DNA from: Glycine soja
Lineage: Eukaryota; Streptophyta; Magnoliopsida; Fabales; Fabaceae
Reading direction: 5' to 3'
Assembly: GCF_004193775.1 (NCBI RefSeq)
Contig: NC_041016.1
Span: 44,999,522 to 45,063,521, forward strand
DNA length: 64,000 nucleotides
Shown here piece by piece: positions 56,234-64,000 of this stretch. Made by a program: the position numbers and the translations under genes. The notes under the pieces are model-generated. The model saw only the letters and a program-made list of their open reading frames with translations, was not told where the DNA came from and made no database searches. The stretch's first letter is position 1, and each line of letters opens with the position of its first letter.

Positions 56234-59200
56234 ATGGATCGAAGTTGGATGAATGAAAGTGGCATTAGCCTAGAATATGAGGAAGGCGTCGAACAATTCT
56301 TACAATTTGCTTCAGAAAGAGGTCAACCGGATGAAGATGGAAAATATTATTGTCCTTGCATCAATTGTTTGAACGGAAGACGACAAATACTGGATGACAT
56401 ATGAGAGCATCTGTTGTGTTACGGAATTAAGAGAAATTATACGACGTGGATATGGCATGGTGAAATGACAGACATGTAGAGTGGGCAACAATCCGAACCG
56501 TTTGATGTAGAAATGGGAGATCGCTTGGAGGATATGATTCGTGACCTTGGACAAGAGTCTTTCCAGCAAGCACATGCCCCTGTGTATGAAAGATTGCAGA
56601 GTGACTCAACGAAGCCTTTGTATCCGGCGTGCAACAATTCCTTGACGCTATTGTCAGCGGTGTTAAGTCTGGTTAATTGTCAATGCCAGATATGGATGGA
56701 GTGACAAAAGCTTTACTTCATTGCTTCAAATAATGCACGATCTGCTTCCACAGGATAACACATTGCCTAAAAGCTACTATCAGGCCAAGAAGATATTGTG
56801 TCCGATGGGTATTGAGTATCAGAAGATTCATGCTTGCCCTAATAATTGCATACTGTACAGACATGAATTTGAAGAAATGTCGAAATGCCCTAGGTGTGGG
56901 GCGTCACGGTACAAGGTGAAGGATGATGAGGACTGCAGTTCTGATGAAAACTCAAAGAAGGGCCCTCCAGCGAAGGTGTTGTGGTATCTTGCCATCATTC
57001 CAAGGTTTAAGCGTTTATTTGCTAATGAGGATGACGCAAAAGATCTTACGTGACATGCAAATGGGAGAAAATTTGATGGAATGGTCCGTCATCCAACTGA
57101 TTGCTCCCAATGGAAGAAAATTGATAGTTTGTATCCAGATTTCGGCAAAGAGGCAAGAAATCTGAGGCTTAGACTAGCCAGTGATGGAATGAATCCATAT
57201 GGCAATTTAAGAACTCAACACAGTTCATGGCCACTTCTACTAGTAATTTACAATTTTCTGCCTTGGTTGTGCATGAAACGAAAATACATGATGTTGTCTA
57301 TGATGATATCGGGCCCAAGATAACCAGGAAATGACATTGATGTTTATCTAAGTCCGTTGATTGAAGACCTGAGAAAGTTGTGTGATGAGGGGGTTTTAGT
57401 GTTTGATTGGTTTAGCAAGGAGACTTTTCAAATGCGTGCAATGCTTTTTTGTACCATTAATGACTTTCCAGCATATGAGAATCTTAGCGGTTACAGTGTT
57501 AAGGGTCATCATGCATGGCCCATCTGTGAAGAAGACACAAGCTACATACAACTAAAACATGGTAGAAAAATAGTGTACACTAGACATCGCCGTTTTCTAA
57601 AAGCTCATCACCCTTACAGAAGATTGAAAAAAACTTTTAATGGAAGTCAAGAGCACGAAACTGCGTGGATACCATTAACTAGTGAGCAGGTCTTCCAGCG
57701 GGTTGAACACCTTAATACTATATTTGGAAAGACCCAAAAGAAGGATAAAAGTAAGAGTTGCATATGGAAGAAGAGGTCCATTTTCTTTGATCTTCCGTAC
57801 TGGTCTGATCTAGATGTTAGACATTGTATTGATGTTATGCATGTAGAGAAAAATGTATGTGACAGTGTCATTGGGACACTCCTTAACATTCAGGGCAAGA
57901 CGAAAGATGGTCTAAATACCCGTCAAGATCTAGCTGACATGGGCATACAATCGTTGTTGCATCCAAGGTCTGATGGTAAAAAAATATACTTGCCTCCAGC
58001 TTGTCATATTTTATCCAGAAAGGAGAAGATCAGTTTGTTCCAGTGTCTGCACCGGGTTAAAGTCCCACAAGGATACTCTTCAAATATTAAGAGCCTTGTG
58101 CTGTTCAAGGAGCTTAAGCTGGTGGGGTTAAAGTCTCATGATTGTCACGTGTTGATGCAACAATTGTTAGCCGTGGCCATACGAGAAATTTTTCCTAACA
58201 AAGTTAGGTTAGCCATAACTCGCCTGTGCTTTTTCTTCAATGCCATATGAAGCAAAGTCCTTGATCCGGTCAAGTTTGATGACCTGGAAAACGAGGCTGC
58301 AATTATACTATGCCAGTTGGAGATGTATTTTCCTCGTGCTTTCTTTGACATCATGGTCCACTTAATTGTTCACCTGGTCAGAGAAATCAAATGTTGTGGT
58401 CCTGTTTATCTGTGCTGGATGTACCCGGTTGAGCGCTACATGAAGATCTTAAAAGGGTATACCAAGAATCTACATCGTCCAGAAGCATCTATTATTGAAA
58501 GGTAAATCGCAGAAGAAGCCGTTGAATTTTGTTCAGAGTACATTGAAAAGGCTAAACCTGTTGGCCTTCCTGAGTCTCGCCATAATGACAGAGTGGGCGG
58601 TAAAGGTTCAAGAGAACTGCATGTTATCACTCCAAGTGCAGAAGATTTGTTACAAGCTCACTTGTATGTGTTGAACAACAACAATGAAGTTTTGCCATAC
58701 ATAGTTCAGCATGAATGTTTAGTCAAACAAAGTAATCCAAAAATGTCAAAGAACTGGGTCTTGAAAAATCATAACAAGACTTTCTCTGATTGGTTTAAAG
58801 ATACAATCTTTGCTGACAAAAATGCTTCTAAAACATTAAGAAAGCTAGCTCATGGGCCTAAGAGAAATGTTATAACTTGGCAAGGATACGACATAAACAA
58901 GTATTCCTTTTACACAAAAGCACAAGACGACAAAAGTACAATGCAAAACAGGGGGGGTCACCCTAAGGGCTAAATCTCAACACTTTGCAATTGTACATGA
59001 TGACAATCCCTATGTAGCTTCAATCCCTTACTTTGGCTTCATTGATGAAATATGGGAGCTTAACTATGTCAAATTTACTGTTTGTGTTTTCAAATGTAAG
59101 TGGGTTGACAGCAACACCAGTGTGCGGACTGATGATAGAGGATTTACGTTGGTAGACCTAAAGAAACTAGTTTACCAGAATGACCCTTTCATCATGGCAG

Positions 59201-59430
59201 AACAAGCTAAGCAAGTATTTTATGTGCAAGACCCTTGTGATGAAAGGTGGTTTGTGGTTCTACACGGGAAAACAATTGGTGTTAATGTAGAAGATGATAA
59301 TTCATACATAGACACTTAGGTTAGTCCTTTGTCTACACAAATGACTTCTAACAACATTGGAGAAGAAGCCGACGACGTTCATGCTAATCATAATGATCAT
59401 GATGAAGGAGAATTAATTAACATCGTCTAA
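56234..59430 (+). pseudogene. CACTA TNP2-type transposase, decayed
   Basis: ATG at 56234 (MDRSWMNESG). Domains in order: transposase-associated N-terminus with CPCINC (about 56340); the TNP2/Transposase_21 core KKILCPMGIEYQKIHACPN, CPRCGASRYKV, FKRLFANEDDAKDL, DGMNPYGNL, YDIGP-region, FPAYENLSGYSVKGH.A.PICEEDT and DVRHCIDVMHVEKNV; DUF4218 (LPPACHILSRKEKISLFQC, then MVHLIVHLVREIK); and DUF4216 (IDEIWELNYVKF..VFKCKWV). Stops near 56402, 56477, 57051, 57321, 58248 and 58503, plus frameshifts near 56700 and 58960. Intact, it would cut and join the CACTA ends. Non-functional as read. Confidence 0.93.
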
Positions 59431-59535
59431 CGTAATTTTCTAATATAGTATTTCATTTCGGAACATTCATTTACATAACTCATACAATGGTTTTTGATAA
59501 TATTAACTAACTCAACTTTTTCTCTTTAAAGGACC

Positions 59536-62391
59536 ATGGCTACTCCACCTACCTCGCCTCCTCCTCCTCTTCCTCTTCCTCCTCCTCCTATAGACGCATC
59601 AGTGTCTCTATTTACGTTGAAGCGGACACGCAAGGCGACACAGCTACGATCATTGGTCACTAGGCCACCTGGGGCAAAAGAATTTGATATGGGAGGATAT
59701 TCAGGTATTCGAGTTTCTTCGTTAATTTTCTTTAATAGTCTAAATTTGTTATTTACTTACAATAAAACCTAATTTATTGTTTGTCAGACAGAATTTGAAA
59801 TCCCTGAACATTCTGACAGTAGGACAAAGAAGAAAATTCTTCAGACTGTCGGCGAGCACTGGAGGCAGTTTAAATCTGACTTGACTTGGAAATAGGCACT
59901 TGCAGCCGACAAGGATGGTGTGGACGACATTGTCTGTGAAAAATATGGCATTAGCAAGAAGAAATGGACCTAGTTTTGTCAGACCCGCAGAGACCCCTCA
60001 TGGGAGGTATGTACTTTGTCATTTTAGTTGTTTTCCACAACAAAATCACTTCTTATAATTCATTGTAATAATCATTTTCATTAATGTTAAACTTTTGCAG
60101 GATGTGCGGAAAAAGGCATAAGCCATCCAGAAGCAAAACACTGCCCCCCACATATTGTCTTGTGGGGGTTATAAATATTTAGAACAAAAGCTCATGGCTG
60201 AGAAGACAAAGAAAAGATTGGAAGAAGCTGCCCAGTCTGGAAGCACTGAGGGCATCATTGACCCTCCATCTCCCATCAGGCGCCGCGTGAAGTGGAAGAT
60301 GACCCGCACGAGGAAAACTGGACAGATGACGTCTAAGGCAGCAAAAGAAATAGCTAATAGGATTGTAAGTCATTTTTAATTAATAATTATACTTATCTTT
60401 TTGTATTCTGTGAATTCCTTGGACAAATATGTGTTCTGTAAAAGATTCTTTGGACGAGCAGGCGTCACAGGGATTGTTCGTCCCCCATGGACATCAAGAT
60501 ATCCTGACTGCTGCCATTGGGCGACCAGAGCACCCTGGCTGTGCTCGTGCTGCTGGAGCTGGTGTCACCATAAAGCAATACTTTGGATCGGCTTCACGAA
60601 TGTCCCACAGTTCTTCCTCCATGCCTCCTGAAGACCTACAACAGCTGACCCAACAAATAAGAGACCAACTAAAGGAGTCAATCACAGAAAAAGTGAATCG
60701 AAAGCTGATGGCATCCTTCAGCCAGATGTAGTCCCAATTTTAGTCTCAGATGCAATCACAGGGACTTGCACTACCTCTAGAGCTAGAGGTTGGTCCCTCC
60801 GGTCCTCGTGTCAGCACAAAGGAGAGTTGTGTTACTCCCTCAGGGATCGATCCAGGGACAGGTGACTCAGACAAATGCGGGCTATACATTGAAGAAAATC
60901 TTTCCCGCCTGGTTGCCCTAGGAAGACTTTATGAGGGATCCACAACAATTCACAACATCCCTTTGTTGCATGGCCAAGTCAAGGTTGGTGTTGAGGAGGT
61001 TAAAGATGCAGAGGCTTTCGTTCCTGTACCCACTGACGAGGTTACCTTAGTGGGGCAGACACTTAACACCTTCCTTGCTTGGCCAACACATCTTGTGAAG
61101 TGTTTATCAGAATAGGTGTTTTACTCTGATTATATGTTTATTTTTTCAATTAATTTGTTCACTGTAATCAAAACTTGTTAATTAACTATGTTTGATCAAC
61201 AGGCAGCTGTGTCTCCAGCAAAACCTCCAGAAAACCCAGATGAAAAGGTCAATGATCCCCTGTACCTGATGACATTGACCATCCCACAACTGTTTTTGAA
61301 GCCTCTCCAAGTTATGTGGGATGCTACCATATTCGGGGTGTTTAATCAAAACTTCCCGTTGTATATAAAGCACGAAGATCTCTCTGAAATTGCACATGGT
61401 GGTCAATGTCTCAGCATATCTGTTATACAGTTGTGGATTCTGTAAGTCATTTTAGATTATTGTTAATTACCAAAGTAATTGTTTTAAATTCATACATAAT
61501 TAAGTTTGGCTTAACAACACAGCCATCTGATTGAGACAAGTGTGCGAGCGGGGAATTCTGATGTGTATGGATTCCTCGAGCCATAGTCCATTCAGAGATC
61601 AGGGCAATCACAATTTGAATCCGAAAGTTACATCAAGAGTTGGATACAAAGTTCAAAATGAGATGCTTACCTTGGAGCCTACTTGAATGGGTAAGTCAAA
61701 CACAACAATTGAATTTAAATAATCTATACTACTACAATAACCCATATTCGTCTCTACTGCAACGGACACTGGCAAATGGTCGTCATTCTGCCTAAGGAAA
61801 ACCTAGTTGTCTGATTTTGTTCTTTACATAACAGGCTAGACAGCTACCTTAAGGGAATAATTAACAGTCAGTATTGTTTTCAATACATTTTCATTGGCAT
61901 AACTCAACAACATCAATATTTTAATGTTCCTCATATTCAACACTAGTGCTTTGAAAGGACTTATTGATACTCCACAACCTAAATTCAAGGCTGCTGCTAG
62001 GTGGATTGTTGTTAAGGTACGTGATTTAAATAAAACTTCTACTTATATATATTTTATGTGTGTGTACACTAATTGTAGTTAACGTTTAATTAATATCCAA
62101 ATTTCATTATGTATTTAGTGTAATAGACAAAAAGGAATCACTGAATGTGACTACTACGTGATGCACTGGATGTCCACGATAATCTTAGGATCTTTCAGGA
62201 ATAATTGGGAGACGGTAATTGTTTATTTCAAACAAAGTTGGTTTTCTTATAATTGTTATTACATTATTAATTTATTTTTTTATTTGATCATGCAGTATTT
62301 TAATGAAGTTAGACCATTGGAAGTAGAGAGATTCAAGGCGCTTCGCATCCAGTGGGCACAGTATTATCTAAAAGTTAGAAATCAAACATAG
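59536..62391 (+). pseudogene. CACTA second gene: TNP1/Transposase_24 plus Ulp1-like protease
   Basis: Begins at ATG 59536 with a proline-rich N-terminus. Likely exons: 59536 to about 59707, 59788-60006, 60101-60364, about 60430-61115, 61200-61441 and shorter 3' ones, with GT/AG borders visible. Blocks: CEKYGISKKKW..FCQTRRDPSWE and NTAPHILSCGGYKYLEQKLM (Transposase_24), IGRPEHPGCARAAG..VTIKQYFG, KCGLYIEENLSRLVALGRLY (DUF8039-like), then PLYLMTLTIPQLFLKPLQ, HWQMVVILPKE and ITECDYYVMHW, a C48 (Ulp1) peptidase with its His and Cys regions. In-frame stops near 59895, 59973, 60119 and 60729. The first part is the DNA-binding TNP1 type; the Ulp1 part is common in plant CACTA elements. Confidence 0.85.
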
Positions 62392-62640
62392 GATGTTAGG
62401 CAACTATGTAACTTTAGGTTACTTAATTAGTTTACATACTTTGCATTACATTTTTTACAATTGTTGTTTCATTTTAACATTGAATAACCTTTGTTGATAG
62501 CTAGTTTTTTGCTAAAACCTATTTGAAAGCAGAATGCAAATGATATATGTTGTGTGCTGTGTGGTCTGATTTTAAATTTACAGGTTAAATTTTGGTTTTT
62601 TTTGTAAAAACAGAGACATTATTTTAAAAAAAATTCCTGA
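62392..62640. other. 3' non-coding part of the second CACTA gene
   Basis: AT-rich, presumably the 3' UTR. It contains AATAA-type words near 62482 but no confident polyadenylation signal could be assigned. No frame. Confidence 0.4.
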
Positions 62641-63240
62641 AAACAACATCGGTTTTTTACAGAAGACCGATGTTAATTGTCAATAGTAACACATTCGTTA
62701 ACATCGATTTTTTTACAGAAAACCGATGTTGACTAACGCTAACATTGATTTTTTTACAAAAAAACAATGTTAACTAACGTTAACATCGGTTTTTTTAAAA
62801 AACTGTTGTTAACTGTCAATAGTAACACATTCGTTAACATCGGTTTTTTTTAACTGTCAACATTAACAAATTCGTTAACATCGGTTTTTTAACTAACGTT
62901 AACATCATTTTTTTGAAAAAACTGATGTTAACTGTCAACATTAACACATTCGTTAACATCAGTTTTTTTTACAAAAAACCGATGTTAACTGTCAACATTA
63001 ACACATTCGTTAACATCGGTTTTTTTGTAAAAACCGATGTTAACTTTCAACATTAATATACATTTTTTGGGTGTAATTCATATTAGCAACATCGGTTATT
63101 TATATAACCACCGATGTTGGTAATTTTACGTTAACATCGGTTTTTTAAAAACCGATGTTAACGATAATACTATCAACGTCGGTACTTTCAACATCGGTTC
63201 AAAAACCGATGTTGAAAGTCATAAATAACCGATGTAGAAA
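62641..63240. repeat. Right subterminal repeats of CACTA
   Basis: More than ten copies of (G)TTAACATCGGTTTTT and its complement, with a GTCAACATTAACACATTCG spacer, to about 63240. Each inverted pair is a potential hairpin. Denser than the left array. Confidence 0.92.
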
Positions 63241-63261
63241 GCATATTTTCCAATAGTGCTA

Positions 63262-64000
63262 GTTAGCTTTTGTAGTTAATCTAATTTCTATTTACTTAGC
63301 AAAAAAATCTTAGAGTACATTGAAGAATCTTGCGCCTTTGTTCTGAATTATCAAGTTGGTAATATCAGAGAGGTGGTCTTTATACTTTCTTCAAGAATTG
63401 ACAATCGATTTTGTAAGTAGAATAAACTTCCTAAAGATATGATAGAGAGGGTTCACATAAATAATGTGGACTTATCATATGCTAAAAGTTTTAGGATTCC
63501 ATACAATCATATACATCTTAGATACATGTGGCCATGTGCATTTGACTTTTGCTTAAAAAAAACTTATTTTCTATCAAGAAGTCCCATGTGCAATACAATT
63601 TTCCCAAAGAAAAATCATATTTTTGTTATATTAGTTTACTTAAAGAAACTTTCTTATAAACTATTATGAATAAATCAATATGGAGATTATGGTGTTTATC
63701 TATTTTTTTATTTTTCAAAATCCTTTATGTTGAATAGAATGAATGAATGGCTAAAGATCAATCAGTCATTGGAAAAAGCCAAATGTACTATGACAAAAAT
63801 CCTAAGAATGATAAACATGACTTTACTAAGCCAAATGAACCAATTTTGCACAATAAATGAACATGGAGATGTACCCACATGTAGAGGTTCTATATGGATG
63901 TACATTATTTACATTTTAATTTATTGTGCAAAAATTCATTCTTCAACATCAGCGAAGCTATGTTTATACCCTTAGGATTTTTATCAAAATATATTTGGCT
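63262..64000 (+). repeat. Duplicated repeat arm, copy epsilon (right of CACTA)
   Basis: Continues copy epsilon: GTTAGCTTTTGTAGTTAATC onward matches 34621-35364 closely, including the left TIR and most of the MITE-like element (from about 63769). It is cut by the window end. Confidence 0.78.

Larger units (their letters stand above)
49711..63258 (+). mobile_element. 13.5-kb CACTA (En/Spm) transposon
   Basis: Starts CACTACTACAAAAAGCAG and ends TTTTCCAATAGTG (reverse CACTATTGGAAAA), short CACTA terminal inverted repeats, with 3-bp duplications CTA at 49708-49710 and 63259-63261. Copy delta of the repeat arm has the empty site with a single CTA (34618-34620). Subterminal TTAACATCGGTTTTT repeats occupy both ends. 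Two plus-strand genes inside: TNP2-type transposase (56234-59430) and a TNP1/Transposase_24-Ulp1 gene (59536-62391). Both are broken, so the element cannot move by itself. Confidence 0.95.

Noticed and set aside
60179..60373. Minus-strand frame opposite the CACTA second gene
   Set aside because: Antisense shadow of the Transposase_24 exon.

Overview
The window looks like pericentromeric or otherwise repeat-dense DNA from a dicot plant, most likely a legume close to Glycine. I base this on the Ty1/copia, Ty3/gypsy (Athila/Calypso-type and chromovirus-like) and CACTA (En/Spm) coding remains, the plant primer-binding sites (TGGTATCAGAGC and TGGCGCTGTTGC types), the high AT content, and an LTR rich in GTAATCGATTAC palindromes of a kind familiar from soybean repeats. 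The species is an inference. I see no intact cellular gene, no rRNA or tRNA gene and no CRISPR array. Nearly every base can be placed in a mobile element, a fragment of one, or a duplicated non-coding repeat.

Layout: 1-4521 holds the leader and a truncated LTR of one retroelement family on the minus strand, with a solo LTR of the same family (796-3284, TSD TCAAT) inserted in the leader. 4522 to about 5900 is a fragment of another LTR-type element carrying a hairpin-forming minisatellite. About 6080-64000 is built on a non-coding repeat arm that recurs in plus orientation five times (about 6080-11764, 15528-19279, 32573-36111, 41564-45635, and 47753-49710 continued at 63262-64000). Shorter inverted copies lie at 12852-13367, 31352-32572 and 47013-47752. 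Where a plus arm meets an inverted arm, LTR sequence lies between them (11763-12851, 19280-31351, 45661-47012).

Later insertions sit on this scaffold. (i) Two copies of a gene-fragment-carrying CACTA element (13618-15527 and 38867-41563) carry exons and introns of replication factor C subunit 2/4; the larger copy also has two exons of cytosolic methionyl-tRNA synthetase. (ii) An Athila/Calypso-like LTR plus gag lies at 19968-22032. (iii) A Ty1/copia element (22980-30439, TSD ATTCT) has a second, internally deleted copia element (24340-27371, TSD GTACC) inside its reverse transcriptase. (iv) A truncated Ty3/gypsy element lies at 36112-38848. (v) A 13.5-kb CACTA transposon (49711-63258, TSD CTA) carries decayed TNP2 and TNP1/Ulp1-type genes. 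Paralogous empty sites inside the window confirm two of the insertions: 46438-46442 for the outer copia and 34618-34620 for the large CACTA.

All transposon genes seen are broken by stops, frameshifts or deletions, so this is a fossil assembly. The points most worth a second look are the multi-gene capture by the smaller CACTA, the alternating inverted-arm architecture, and the hairpin-bearing tandem repeats in two LTR-type elements.
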